Shown here in pieces: positions 10,001 through 25,000 of a DNA stretch of 64,000 bases; within the stretch, counting starts at the first letter, position 1, and the number at the start of each line of letters is the position of its first letter. The translations under genes were made by a program, and so were the position numbers. The stretch spans positions 19,658,857 through 19,722,856 of the forward strand of contig CM057154.1 in the NCBI GenBank assembly GCA_029962745.1, read 5' to 3'. Origin of the DNA: Echinometra lucunter. Taxonomy: Eukaryota > Echinodermata > Echinoidea > Camarodonta > Echinometridae. The notes under the pieces are model-generated. The model was not told the origin of the DNA and made no database searches. It was given only the letters and a program-made list of their open reading frames with translations.

Positions 10001-13000
10001 ATACATACACCAATTTTTATTAATTACTTGATCAAACTTTCCCAATTGCTCTGAAACAATTTCTTTCACAATGAAGTCACATGACCAGATTCTCAAGTTT
10101 ATCTTTACATTAAAAGAATTGCTAGCCATCAGTAGCAACTAGCAATATTTACATAATTTGTAAATTGGTTTCTAAATCATGCCCCCCCCCCAAAAAAAAA
10201 TGGAACATTTTCAAAAGTACACATTGCATGTTTAATAGAGAAATACAGCACCAGAAGTTTATCCTACACAGCATAGAAGGCCATGACTGAATACAGCTTA
10301 TTTATGTATACATGTACATGTACATGTACTCAGCATTGCATATATTTCAAATTACCAGTGAAATGTTGATTAGATTTATCTACATGTATGTGTGCAGTAG
10401 GCTGCATGACTTGAAGGTCATAAGATGCATTTAAATTGACCATCTCAGATCTGAAGTTTTGAATTACAGCACTTATACATGTACATGCACATGATATCAG
10501 ATATTTTATGCTACATTTATTTTTGCATTCCTTCTTCCTGTGTGAAAAATCAACTGAATGAACAGAATGTGAATCTTCTGTATTTACATAATTCTTTTCT
10601 TTTTATAAAAGTTGAAATCGAATACCAAATAGAAGAATGAAATAATGGTTCTTCAAAATTCACAATTTGCAATGAATCATGGTTTTGCGGTATTCATAGT
10701 TTTCCATCTGTACTGTATAGACAATGATTGCAAAATATAAGTGGAGTTATCATCCTTTGATTTCATTCCTTGTTCGGATTTCAAGAACATAACTACATGT
10801 AAATGTAGATCATTATGTTATATAATTTACATGTATCTCTTTCAAATCTGTATGGAGGACATTGCCATTCAGCAAAGAAATATGTAAAATTTAGTAGAGG
10901 TCATGCACTTGTATGCTACACATGAATGTACATGTACATGTATGTGAAGGCTTACATCATGCATGTACATGGTGTAGGAAATAAAAATGTGGTATACATG
11001 TATTAGCCTACATGTGTAGGTCCTGAGTAAGCCTGCCAAGTTCCCCTCATGTGGCAAGTAGCCACCTGTCTACATAGATTATTGTACTCCTGTGTATTAC
11101 GGCTAGCAAGAGATAGATGATATGCATCTGTTGACAGACATGTGGTTCAATTTAAAAGATGTCTTGTGTCCAAACCTGTATTGATGTATTCTGTGAACAT
11201 TAATTTTTTTTCTCTCTCTCTGCAAATAGCACTTTGCAGATGGACTGCGGAATTCACCGTAAGCCTTTCTCATAGAGATTCATCATCATGTTGTTGGCTT
11301 TTTTAAAAATCGGATTGTCATGGAGATTTCCAGAGCTGAATGTTGTTGTTTTTTCTGCTGAAATCCGGTGACATTGATATTGGTTGTGCATGCCTATTGC
11401 CTACACAATGTGTCCATTACCTCAGAATATTGTAGAAATGGCTGCCTTCCTTTCCAGTATGGTACACCAGGGACATGTATGAACACACATGTGTGTGTAT
11501 GACTGCTCCACATGCCTCTCATGTTCAAAGTAAAGATATGTGTACACATGAACTTGTACAGTGTTCATGTATATGCCTTGAGATAGATTTGAATGATTTT
11601 AATCACTCACCAGTACTGGTTTAATAACGTGAAAGGGGGAACATGCCCTTTGTCCTACATTTAAGTCACTAACTACTGTATATCTAATATTCCACTACCA
11701 TCAGCAGTAAGCCATGTCGAATCAGAATTATGTTTATTACTGAAGGTCGTTCATGAAGAAACCTTTTTCGTACTTGTTTACTGCTTTGTTCTTGACAAAG
11801 GCAAGGCTTGAGCAGTTGAAAACTAATACACACAAGATTTCAAGAATTCGACTGTGCACTCTGATTTAAAACTTAATGTATTATTGAATACTCACATTTA
11901 GTAGTGGTTGATCCATTGACCTGAAAAATATTTGTGTCATCAAACTGTACATGTAGATGCATTTTCTTGTTTTTGTTTGTTGTGGTTTTTGTTTTTGTTT
12001 TTGTTTTTGTTTTTTGGGGGTTTTTTTTTGGGGGGGGCACTTTTGAATATCAGTCCTTAGGCAGGGTTCTCACTAGAAAAAAAATCCACACACAGTTCCC
12101 ACTCTGCGCAAAGCGTGGAAGTTTCGAAAGTTTTACGGAATAACACCTAAAGTTAGGTGTGGCGGCAGTATATGCTATCGTAAAAGGATGAAAAATACTT
12201 TCTGGTAAGGAGGAGTTGTCTACTAATGGCATAAAAGTAAAAATACATTGCCAAAAGCAAAACAATCTGTGACATTTATCATTATTGTTAGGAATATATA
12301 CTCCAATATTTTTTTACCCTTGTTGCCACAAGTGGTGCAGCAATTTCACACATGGTTCTTCCTTGTCTGAAACCCTTTACGCATGGTATTGGAACCATGG
12401 GTGTTATGTACTGGTGAGAACCATGTCCTTAGGATAGAAAACACTTTCACTGTTCCAAAACACATAATGAACTGTAGGTTGACATTGTACAATTACCAGT
12501 ACATCAGATTTATACTAAATTAGAACAATGGATGAGGTACACATGTATTTGATTGAATTTAGAAATGTTATGAAAGAAAATCATGATCAAAGATATGGAC
12601 AGCAGTTAGCATGCTTGTAATTCATGTCTTGCAGGTTATGTCGTATCTAGTTGTCTGAATGCTAATTTCTTTACCTTTCATCCATCCCTACTGTATGTGA
12701 TCAGTCCAATATTTGTATTCGTAGCCACATGTACCCACATGTGGTATAATGTGAATGGCACAAAGAGTGCTTGCTATATGTACATGTCAAGCTCCTTACC
12801 AAATTATGGAGGGGAAATATGTGTCAGCCAAGTGGATATCATGATCATTCTCTTCAGTGCTCAGTGAGGAATTGATCAGTTGATTTATATCAGTGCTCAT
12901 GGTCAAATGAGATGCAGAATAGCATCATTTGAAATCTTTTCTGAAAATCAGCGGATTGACAATTTCTTTTGGCATTATTTACTTCAGACTTTATTTCTCC

Positions 13001-16000
13001 AAAAGGTAATAGGGTCTGGAGACTCGGGACATGGGTTAGGATCAGGTTTTAGGTTGGATATAAAGGTCAGAGCTGGGGAATTCAGCATTGTGTCCAGGGT
13101 TGATGGTGAAAGTTTCATTTGTTGTAGAAAAATTGACCGAGAGGAACTATCAGTAGTATTCTTGTTTTGCATTTCTCAGAATGATATTTTGCTACTTCAG
13201 CATTTTTACAGTCATCAAATCCACATCGTGACAATGTTTCAAAACATGCCAGTGGAGGGGCTGATTAAAAAACAGAATCCTTTTCTGTATGGAAGCTAAA
13301 AACAGACTGATAGATGTACACCTGTTAAGCATTTGAATAGTGGTCGAGGTTAACAATGTAGCTCACTGCATCATACTTCAATTTTGCTTCTGGTGATGAT
13401 CATAATTTAGATTTCTGTTCTGACAACAAGCCCCAGAAACTCTGCAAGTAGCTCCGAATATTTGCCTGAAACTCTGCAGGCAAACACCTGCACACGCACG
13501 TACTCACAATGCAAGAAATGTCTGTACATGAATTACGCAGGTGAAGATATGAGCATTAGCCAAGGAGATATCCCTCCCCAAACCGAGCCTTCAATGTTCC
13601 CAATCATCCCCGACCTTTCTACATGTATGTCCATTGAACTCACAGTGATTCTTCTGAAGCAGTAGTTTCATTTCATACAAGCCCTTTTTTTTTCCTTTAT
13701 TGTATTAATTATTTACAGTCATGATGATAACAATAATGATTTTGAAAAAAACTTCATTGCACTAATTTTATAATTCTACCACCATCCTAAATTATAATAG
13801 TTAGAGCTGAGCATGTGAGATTACATCCATTAAAAATGGCCTGTTTTTGTAAAACCATGCAAACCTGCCATTCGCTTGTACCTGGTACAACTTTCCCACT
13901 ATTATGTTTATGTCATTGCATACTCTTAAATTATTTTGGTTTTTTTTTTGTCACTAGGTCAGAGTTACGGTACTATAATATTGAATATGTGTACATGTAC
14001 ATAGGATTTGTATTTTGCTTTTCTTTAATACATTCGTGACAGAGGTCCACATTTTGTGGTTTGACCTAATAACTTTTGATACAAAGCCCTAAAAATCATA
14101 CCAAATACATGAGCAGAAAGAGCAAAAAATTCTACGCAAACTGTGCCCATTTTGGTTGCGTCAATATTCGTTGTTTGATGCTGAAGGTTTTTTAAAGGAA
14201 AATAAGCATTAAAATCCTTAAATTGGCAATGTGATAGAGAGTTTAAAATCACCGTTATCCCCTGCAAATTGGCAACTTTTTGACTTCTCATCATAATTTC
14301 AGTCAATTTATATTCATTTCAGATACATGATGTTTTATAAGAAAAATGTAGCAATAAAATAAAAATGTTGGTGTTGCCAATTTGAAGAATAAAAGCTGAT
14401 CAAATTAGACTTTAAATAATTCCTGTCACGAATGGGATAAAGAAATGATATCAACAACACTGAAGCCCAAAACATCTGCTTTCTCTGAGCTATGTCAAAG
14501 TGCAGTGTGTCAGGTGTACTGCTAATGTTAAGCAATTAAAACGTGAATTATCTTGTTTACATTCGTGTCATTTAACATCATCATTAATTGGTTTTTGATT
14601 ACTGAGCATCTAAATTATTTACTATCTTATAGTTATAGGTAAGTGATATACAGGATATATACCTGAAATGATACAATGACACACTGATTGAGATTGAATA
14701 TCTAGAAAAGATTGATTACCAACTTTAGACTGTAGAAAAAAATGGTGATTGTGAACAACAATTCACTTGATGTTTCATGTAGTAAGGTCATCTATTACTT
14801 GGGTTAGTCTTCTATTTGTGAGTCTGTTTTGTAATTTATCATTTTGCTGGTAGTTTATTTGAAGTCAGTGCTGCTAAACAGTACACCCATGCCATGGGAT
14901 TGCATTGATCAGACCTTCATAGAGTAGAGAAAGGAGACGTACAGTGTTCATGTGCAAGTAAGGTAGGTAGCGTAGCAAAACGTGGCATGAACGAAAAGAC
15001 GCTCCTGGAACACACAAGTGCATATTGCTTTTGGTTTGTTAGCGTTCTGGATGAGTCTCTTGGAGCCACTTCACTTTGTCAATCTACCGCCGAGAGAAGG
15101 AGACTAATACCCCTTTCACGCTGGGCAGATTTTCACCGGGTGCACCCGGATGCACCCGGTGAAAGTCTCAGTGTGAAAGGAAACTCGGGTGAAAAAAACA
15201 AATTTTCTGAGATTTTACCCTCCAATCATCGAGGGTAAACACCGATGAACTAGTGGTGGTTCACTGGTGAAAGCCTAGCTTGAGTGGTTGTTGCGGTGAA
15301 ACACCGAGTGAAATTCAGATTGAATGTCAAATGTTGTGTTTTGTTCCTAGTCATACACACGTTTTTAAATTGTCAGCGGGACATGTACTTCTGCTCCGTG
15401 AAACTCAAATTCACCATAGTATTCTCGCCAGTATGTATGAAAAGTATTCTAACCGGTGAATCACACTGTTAAATTCAGTGATAAATTCAATGGTGGTTCA
15501 CCGTTGGAAGCAGCATGAAAGGGGTATAAAGGTGTATATGAACGGAGAAGATTCATGAATGAGGAAAACAGTTCAAATTGCACTCAGACAAGATTAAAGG
15601 CATTGGTTAACATTGTTATAATTTTGAAAAAAACTTATTATGCTAGTTGAAAATGGGATAAGCATAAGGGTTATAGACATAGTGTAAAAATACTAGTCTG
15701 AAAATTTCAAAGTATAATATCCACAGGAAGTATTTTAAAATATTAGAAATGTGAACCAATGTTAGAAAAATATATAAGGGTCGGTTGCACAGACTAGACG
15801 TAAGGAGTGCGCATGGGCGCATGGCGAACCGGACCGTACTGTGTGTGTTGGCGTGTCACGTGGAGAGGGGCAGGTAAATAATGGGGTTTTTTTAATTCGA
15901 ATAAAATGGTCCTCTTATTTATTGTCTCTGAGACAAAAAATAATAAAATCGCGGATTGCGTCTTGCTAACAGTTTTTCATTCAAAATTATGGTTGGTATT

Positions 16001-19000
16001 AGGGTTTTTTTAGTACAAATACAAGTACTCATACACATGTTTTATTTTAGTTTGAGAATTTTCTAAATCGGCTGCTCACAAAGTTAGCCAATGCCTTTAC
16101 CGGTAATACTCTATCTATATTGAGATTACTTCCCAATTCCAGTGACAAGCTTTCCATTGGAGGAAATGTTGTGAATACTCCATGCCTAGTTTGCTAGCTG
16201 TCTTGGTAAGAACCTCCTTTTTTCCCCAACCTAGCATGCAGACTGAATGCAGTCAAGATTTTTTTCTTTTCCTCAGAGAACGTCTGTGGTTTTTAATCAG
16301 TGTGCTATTGCTCCAGCCAGTTCTTTCGTCTGCCGCTAGGAGACCCAATGAATGCAAGATGACTCACGATATGAGTTGCACTGGGGAAGGGATCTGCTTG
16401 GTTACAGGAGGAAGTTATGCTGTTGATTGTGTACTGACTGAGTAAATGGAAAGGTTTGATAACTTCTCTTTGAGGCTACCATAGAAAACACTGGTTCAAT
16501 CAATAAATTTCACAGGTTGTAATGATTATCGAATCATCTTTTGGTGTATGGTAGACTGTGCTCAAGACTGATCGTTGTAGAAGGAGAAGAATGTTGCTCC
16601 AATGTAAAGATCGAGTTCTAAGGTATTCTTGATCTATATGGTATTCTTCTATGTTGGATCATGGGATATGGACATGGATACGTTAATCAGCCTGTTGGCC
16701 CTGGCTTCTGAAAAAAAAAAATGCAAATCTAGTAATACAATGCATTATAATTAGAAAAAACGAAGTTATCAGAAGTACTGCTAAAATATTTAAAACTCAT
16801 TCAGATATGCAGCAGTCATCTGCTTCCACACCTTTGCTGCATCACTTCATTTTGTACACAAAGAATCCCTTCATTTGTTCTTTTAGAGCAGTTTATTGCT
16901 GTTTAGTGAACAAGCCTTTAGTTTCGCATCTGGGAAAAAAGCCATCCATCATACAGTACACAGCCACACTGTTTGTACAGGCCTACTAATAATATTGCAC
17001 ATGACATTGCAGCCCTCCATGTACATATTCAAAAAAGTGTACATTAGTGACTGTTTTGTATTTTCATAAAATAAATTTGCCCTTGGAATGCAATTAATGA
17101 ACTACTCAGTCGACATGTATTATTCAGTGATATAACAAAGCTGGTTAGTTGGTACAAAGACATGCTACCAAGTATTCCTGGGCTGGAAGATACTATCTCT
17201 GTCATGGGGAGTATGTGGTATGTGTGCCAGCCGAGGAATACATGCTTGCCACATGTGAACGTTAGGCCTGATAGTACTGGCACAGCGAATGTTGTACATT
17301 ATTTGCTAGTAAAATTACAGTGTCTCTGACATTTTGACTTACATGTAGGCTTTGTACGATATAAAAAGCCATTGAGTCATAGATTCTGGGTATTGTCCAT
17401 TTTACCCTTGTATCTTCCTATATTTAAATACATATTCTGGAAGCAATGTTTGAAAATATCCCATTTCTTATGCTTAGATGAGAAAATGCCAAGAACAATT
17501 GAGATAGCTATTTTTGGCAGGGAAAGAAAGAGGCTCAAAAATTTGTCATTTTTTAAATACCTGTTGGTTTTTTTCAGCATGAAACTTATTCTTTAATGTG
17601 GACCACTTATAAAAGTCACATTTATGTTGTTAATACTCATAATGTTAAATGTTGTAGAATCTTGCCCTACATGATTGTGATGTGCACTAAAATTTCTGGA
17701 CTTCCATTGCAGTACTTACTATACAGGTACAGCTTCACAGATTACATAGAAAACACAAAGTGAAAGGCAGGCTGGAAAGTTCACATGGATGCTAAAATTA
17801 TTCTGGAAAAAAAAATCTCACAAAAACCATGAAACTTTAGGGCAGGGTCATCATCCTACAGGGAACATGCACACATCCACTTTGCACAAATTGCAGACAG
17901 GAGTTTGAGCTCTGAACCAGGGTATTGTGATATTCAGAAGGTCATTGTGAGCTCACTGGGGTCAATCATATCACCATTAGCCTTGCTCACCCAGTCTCCA
18001 GGGCAAATTCCTGCCTTGCTTTATTCATTCACCCTGTACATGAATGCACATTATTCCCTCAGAGACACTTAACCGAAGTCTATACATGCATGTAGAAGTG
18101 AATTGATGTTGCTGTGAAATATTTTACCTAACTGCTGTAAAAGCAAGGGTTATTGCAGCTGAAGAAGCCTATGATGCTTGTACATACATGTACAACCTGT
18201 AGATCTGTAAACTAGTGGACCTACATGTACGTGTATAACCATAAGTCCTATCCAAGGGAATTGGATTGTAGCATTGATTGTCAAGTGTATGAGATGAGCT
18301 AAAACAGATTTCCAAGAACACAAGCTTCAATTCAGCTCAATTCAATTTCAATTTATTGGAAATTGGTTTTGCTCACATGAACAAACATTATATACATCAA
18401 ATCAAAATAACTTTACATACACAACATATATACATCATATTCCATGACATAGAAATCCTTCAGAATATTGTTAGTATAAACAAGGTACATGTAAGTGGTT
18501 TCCCTTAAGTGTTAAATGTCTGTTTATAACTACATCTAGAACAGCATTAATTCCTTTCTGTATAATATGATATATTATATGACACCTAGATAGATCCCTG
18601 TCATTTGATTGGTTGTTTGATATTCATCATTTGTCCCATTGCACTATGACGTCATCAATCGTGCAAAAGTGGCTCCATTTACCGTGCAATTTTGGATCCA
18701 TACGATTTGCTCCATTGCACGCTGGCCGAGAGCCCGGCACACTACGTACGTAACGTAAAACGCTTGCGTTTGCAGTGAACAGCGCGCTAGCGTATATAGC
18801 GCTATTGATTTATTGCGATTTGATCTATTTTCAGGTGTCATATAAAACAAATAATGAATGTTTTTTCATTCGTGCAATGGACAGAGTATTTCATTCGGTG
18901 AAAGATGAAATTATTGATCCATTCAACTCGGCTGTGCCTCGTTGAATGGATCATTTCATCTTTCACCTCATGAAATATTCTGTCCATTGCACTCATAAAC

Positions 19001-22000
19001 ATTCATTATTTGTATAATTTAGCATTCTACTGGCTCTTAGTGCTCAGGCAAAATTTCAGTCACATCTGTAATGGCAGCCCTGTTATATCCTTTTTATACT
19101 CAGTTTTCTTAGCCACGTAGTATTCTTCACCCTGTAGTATCGTTAACCCCGGAATATATTAATTTTGCTTTTCACACTCCGATTTTATTAGTCCCTTACT
19201 ATCAGCCGTACCTGTGGTGCTAATACCACGATTGCCGTGCTAACCCTGCTTTTTCCCAGGCTAGATAATAACTGCTATCTTTGGGGCTAGCCCACTTTGG
19301 TAAAACTGAGTGTAAACAGAAATTGGGCTAAGCTTAATCCTGGGAAAAGGTGGGGCTGGAGGGGGAGGGGGCTTAGCCCTACCAATTTCCGTGGGTTGAA
19401 TAAAATTTACCCGTGTAAAAAGCACACTAGTCTAGCATTGAATATTAACTCTTGTTTTAATGCCACAACCTCAGCCAGCTAAATTCCTATTTTAACGTCA
19501 GTCTGGCATATGAATGATGCAAGATGTCAGTAATACTTGCATCAAGGCTGGCATTGCAGAACATTACAAAAGCCCTCCACTCGTCAGTTCCTGTTCCCCG
19601 TATCAGAGCCACAAGGGCGGTAACTTGTACTAGTCAACACATGGCTAAAACCCTTCTAGCTCTTAGATGGGTTTATCCTTGTCATGTACTTATGAGAAAG
19701 TACATCATAATTGAATGTAATATGTGATGCACAAATTGCACATAGTCATTTAACCCATTTGTGACAGAGGTCCACATTTTGTGGTTTGGCCTAATATCTT
19801 TTGATGCAAATCCCTAAAAATCATAACAAATACATGAGCAGAAAGAGCAAAAAATTCTACACAAACTGTGCCCATTTTGGTTGCGTCAATATTCGTTGTT
19901 TGATGCTGAAATTTTTTAAAAGGAAAATAAGCACTTAAATCCTTATATTGGCAATGTGATAGAAGGTTTAAAATCACCGTTTTCCCCTGCAAATTGGAAA
20001 CTTTTTGACTTCTCATCATAATTTCTGTCAATTTATATTCATTTCAGATACATGACATTTTATAAGAAAAATGTAGCAATAAAATAAGAATGTTGGTGTT
20101 GCCATTTTGAAGAATAAAAGCTGATCAAATAAGGCTTTAAATAATTCCTGTCACGAATGGGTTAAATTTCGTCGTTGTTTACTCTTGAAAGTCCATTACA
20201 GCTCCATGTACGAATAGAGTTACTGTAATTGTACTAAGAGATTCACACACGATGTAGTTGAGTACTCCAAATTGATGTTGGAAAAAAATGTAAATGTTTC
20301 TGAAGTGACTTGTTCAGTTTCCTTTGAATATACTCTTTTATGTGCTCATTGCATTCTTGATATACATCATGTAATTTATCTATCCCCCCCCCCTCTTTTT
20401 TTGTTTCTCCTTCTGCAGTAACCCTCCCATATCCGAAGAGGATCTACCCTCAGGAGAATGGTTGTGCCACAGATGCACAGTAGCTCCCCAGGTAAGATTG
20501 AGTATCATGGAAAGAACCATTGTGCCTTGACGGGGGTGGCCAGTCATGCCAAGCTCTAGTACTCCTGACGATGTAAGGGATCCTGGCATAATCGTTGATC
20601 ATTGCATGACATGACTGCATTCAATTATGTTAAACTCCCACATGCAGTGTTGAAAAACAGAGTTTACCCAATGGCTACATCTTCAGTGTGCTGTTACAGT
20701 TACACTGTTTCCCAGTACTGTAGTGCTGATTATTATTTTTTCTTTCTTTCTTTCTTTGGAGGAGTCATGAGTGAGATCAATCAATTTCGATATTGTTTTA
20801 TGTCAACAATTTCTATTTAAGAACTGAGTTAGCGTGTTTTCTCCTGCTCACTGAAAATATTAAAGATCTTAAGGATTAAGGTGCAGAGTCGGGCCGGTAT
20901 TCTGAAAATTGTTTTATCGTTTATGTTATCTTCACCCTTTCAATTGTCATAATAAATTTTGAAGGCGAACTTGTGATTGGTTTGAACTGTGCGAAATTGC
21001 ACCCATGTACGAGCACGCAAGTCAAAAGTGTGCATTGTGAGCCAATGTGCACCCTATTTCTGATTGCTATGACAATTAAAATAAGATAAAAGATATAAAA
21101 CAATTTTCAGAATACGGCCCCAGGTCCTCGCTGTAGATCAGCAATTTTTCATGTGATGGTGAACTAAATATGAAGAAAAGATTGCATTTGTAAATTTGAA
21201 ATATGTCTCATAATTTTTTGTCATTAAATAACCAAGAAATTGTCACTATCAATGGAAGATACAATTACATCTCAATGTGATTATAGTGACCCTATTTTGC
21301 ACAGAGAGTTTGTTTTTATTATATATATAATGTATGAAACGATGTAAAATTTAATGCTTTTATTATGTTTGTAGATATTTTGCATCATATCAAATGCACA
21401 CTGTTCAAAGAAAATGAGATGGTTTTCATGTAAAGTGTATTTTTTGTGCTCTAGAAACATTTTGCCTGTGTTTGGTGAATCAGCAATTTACCCCCCCCCC
21501 CCCAAAAAAAAAAAAAAAAAAAAAAAATCACATTTCCAGTAGCATATGATATGCAGATAGTCAACTATTTTATTGAATTAATATGTAATTGTAAAAATTA
21601 AAAAAAAAAAAAAAATCTGAATATTATTTCAGTATTTTTAATCAATATCTAAGTCCTTTTTCAATCTCCATAACAACAAGACCATTTATTAATTAAGTCT
21701 GTCAGAATTAATATGAGACTTGCCTCTCAGTTACTCAATGTAATTGGATGACAGTATACAGAATCCATAGCAGTATTGGCTTTGTATGAAGGCTGTGGTT
21801 TCTATAAGAGGAGCAAAACATGGTTGTTCTGTTCAGTTTCTTACATGATTTAATTCTCTTGGGAGTAGTAATGCAATATGCGGTAATGACGCTACAAGCA
21901 AATGATATTTAAGAGGTGGCATGCTGAATTTACACGTATTTCAACTTCAATATGGAAAGTAATGAAGTGTGTTATGCTAGATATCATCTCTGTGGATACG

Positions 22001-25000
22001 CTTTGCTCTGCATTAGTTGCTGATGTAGCAGAGTAGAATCAAATAATTTTAGGTCGTATATTGCAACTTTTGTTGCATAATCATGCATTTAATTTGGATA
22101 CAGTTCTATACATGATTCGGCATGCCGTAACCTGGGGTACGGCATTGTGTGGCACCATCTCGTGTCCATCGGAATACAGTTGTGCAATGCTGTCAGGCGA
22201 CTTTTATGTCACGTTCGGCGATAACAATCCCAGAGTCGATTTTCCTTCTTTTATGAGGACATATGACAAATTTCTTAAATTCATTAAAATCTTTTGCATA
22301 AAACACTTAAAAGATTACTTTCGCATGCTTGTGGTATAGTGCTGAAAAGATTAAATAATTCAGCAAAACTGTGAATTTTTAGTTAGTACCCCAGGTTATC
22401 AAACACCGCATCACATGTAAATTGATCTTTTTTTCTCTCTCTCTTTTCTTGTAGCCTTTAAACACAGAAATCACCCTCTCAGACACCATCAAGTCCATTG
22501 AGAAGGCAGAGCGCTCAGAGAAAGAGAGGAAGCAGAAAGAAGCTGCAGCCGCTGCTGCTGCTGCTTCTGCTGCTGCTGCCGCCGCCGCCAAGGAGAAGGA
22601 GAAAGCCTCCTCCACCTCATTGAGGCTCAATGATAGACTGAATGACAGACTGATGAGAGAGGGAAGGGCCTGTATGAGACTGGCTCAGATCCAGGCATAC
22701 AAGTAAGTATGCATTTTCCAAAGCCAGGAATAATACATAATAATACATAATCAACAATGAATTGATATGTTACAATTCAATAAGGTTACAATGCATAGAG
22801 ATCTATTGCACTAGTTAGATTTTGTCTTTTGGAGTCTTAGATACCTTTTGACTCTCACTTCATGAAAATCTTGCTTGTATATAATGGTTGAGTTGTATGA
22901 TGCTTTGTGACCTAATGTGAGGCTGCATATCGTTGGTGGGGTGATAAGACCTTGTATCTCAAATTTTAGTGAAAATTACTTTTTTGTATTAGACTCCAGA
23001 TTATCAGTCAAGTGATGTCCTGTCCAAATCCCAGCTCTCTTACAACAAAAACGAAGCCACCACGGCATGTCAAAGGAAAGGCAATCCCATTGTTTATAAT
23101 GCTTTGGCAGCCATGTTTTTTCACTTTCCTGAACATTTTATTTTTTTGAGATACGAGGTTTTGTAGCCCCACCGACGATATGAAATATCTACATATTGTG
23201 AGTAAAAAAGAAAAATGATAAGCTCTGGATAATTTGTAAATAAGTTATCCCCATATTCAAAGTTGATTGTCATCTGCTCTTTGTGTTTATCTGAATATTG
23301 ATCCACAATTTCGATGTGGGTGATAGCCTCAAAAAGCGCAACCTATAAAATATTGAAATACATAATGTTAAGTTAAAGTAATGGAATAAAGACAATCAGA
23401 AAGCAATGAAATGCATATGATTTGGAATCGATTAACCAGATTCCCATTCAGTTTTATTAGGAACATTTCTGTGAAGAAAAGTTACTCTATATGCTTTGTT
23501 GACTTGGTCTTGTTTTTAGATTATTATTTTTTATTATTATCATTAGTTTTCTTTTTTTTGGTGAAAATTTGTAGTCAAGGTGCTTTTGCAAAGATTTTCT
23601 CTTCCCTCTGTTGTGACCACAGTCTCATTTAGGAATGAATGTTCATTAGACCTTTTTTTTATTGCATGGGGACTGCAGTATTCATTCTATCACATCATTT
23701 CTTGCTGTTCCAGGGAGGCACAGATCGAGGCTGGGATAATCCCAAAAGAGACGCCCGAGGAGGGAGACACCAACAGGACAGAGGGAACTGAAGAAGAGAA
23801 GATGGATGTCGACAAGGGGAAGGACTTCACAGAGAAGGAGGAGGAGAAGAAGAAAGAGGAAGAGGAGGTCTATGTCAAGTTTGAGAATCCTCTGAGCTAC
23901 CTCATCAAAGCAGTGGCTATTCAGAACCCGAAGCAGTTCTCTCTCCCTCCAGAGATGATGCAGCATGCACCCCTCCCAGGTAAATGGTGATTGCTCATTC
24001 TTCATGACGACGGAATGAATTTGGACCATTCTATTTACCGACATAGGGGAGCTCTATTGAAGATAAACAAGACATGTATTTACATGGTGAAAGAAACTCT
24101 TTCAGAGCAACTGGGGAAGGTAGATCCATTGTACATAAGAACAGGTGCCTAGTGTTGGATTGTGAAATCATCAAATTGATAAGAAATTGACACATGCACT
24201 GCCCTCAGAAATGGGTGCATGGGACCACACACGAATGCAGCATGAATTATCCTACTATGATTTTCTTCTTAACTGACATGAAAAGCATGCGAAAGCATGC
24301 AAATTACTTTTCACCTCTTCCAGAACTCCAGCCTTTTTTAAATGCATTGCTTAGCAGCATGCAAAACTAAGTTTTGTTCCAAGTGATTTCCTCTATTGAA
24401 CTTCGTTATTTAACTATAAGGCTACTTACATGTATCTTGTTACCTCCATAAAATCCTCTAATACTGTATGTGCGGAACAACATCAGTTTTAGTTAAAGAC
24501 ATCCAGAGGAAAGTTCTAATAAAATATAAGATTTAAAAGGATCATTAACATTACTTATATTTTTATCTGTTCTTGATTATTTGCAGGTACAACAAAGAAG
24601 AAGAAGAAAGAGGAGTTATCCAAGAATTACAAAAAACCACATGAAATGGATAATATGATGGTCCCACTGCCAGCCAAGGTCTGCTTCACATGTAACAAGT
24701 AAGTTTTAAGTTCTGATTGGAGACAGCTAAATTATTTTTGTCACTTATGGTTTTTTTAAAATTTAGGATCTCTTGGTGATAATTGAAATAATGTTACTTG
24801 GAATATTTGTGCACTAATATTCATTACGCATTTTCTGGATGAACACTCTAAATCTCTGTATCTCTGTATCTCTGTAGTAGCAATGCGGGTTGAGGCAGGT
24901 AGAGGTAATCGCACTTACATTTTGCATGCACACTTGCTAGAGTAAGCCTGAACTTGTGATTTACATGTCATTGATAATGGTTTTGACCAACTGTAAAAGA

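Larger units (their letters stand above)
7488..20418 (+). other. PHF12 intron 2 (12.9 kb)
   Basis: The largest intron. Apart from the repeats listed separately it is AT-rich and full of TACATGTA words, with a short ATG/GAT run near 9905-9927, a GTTTTT run near 11970-12010 and poly-C near 9271. One 87-codon frame (16182-16445) is discussed as a finding. No further exon fits between exons 2 and 3, because the PHD1 codon is completed exactly at the exon 3 acceptor. Confidence 0.8.
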
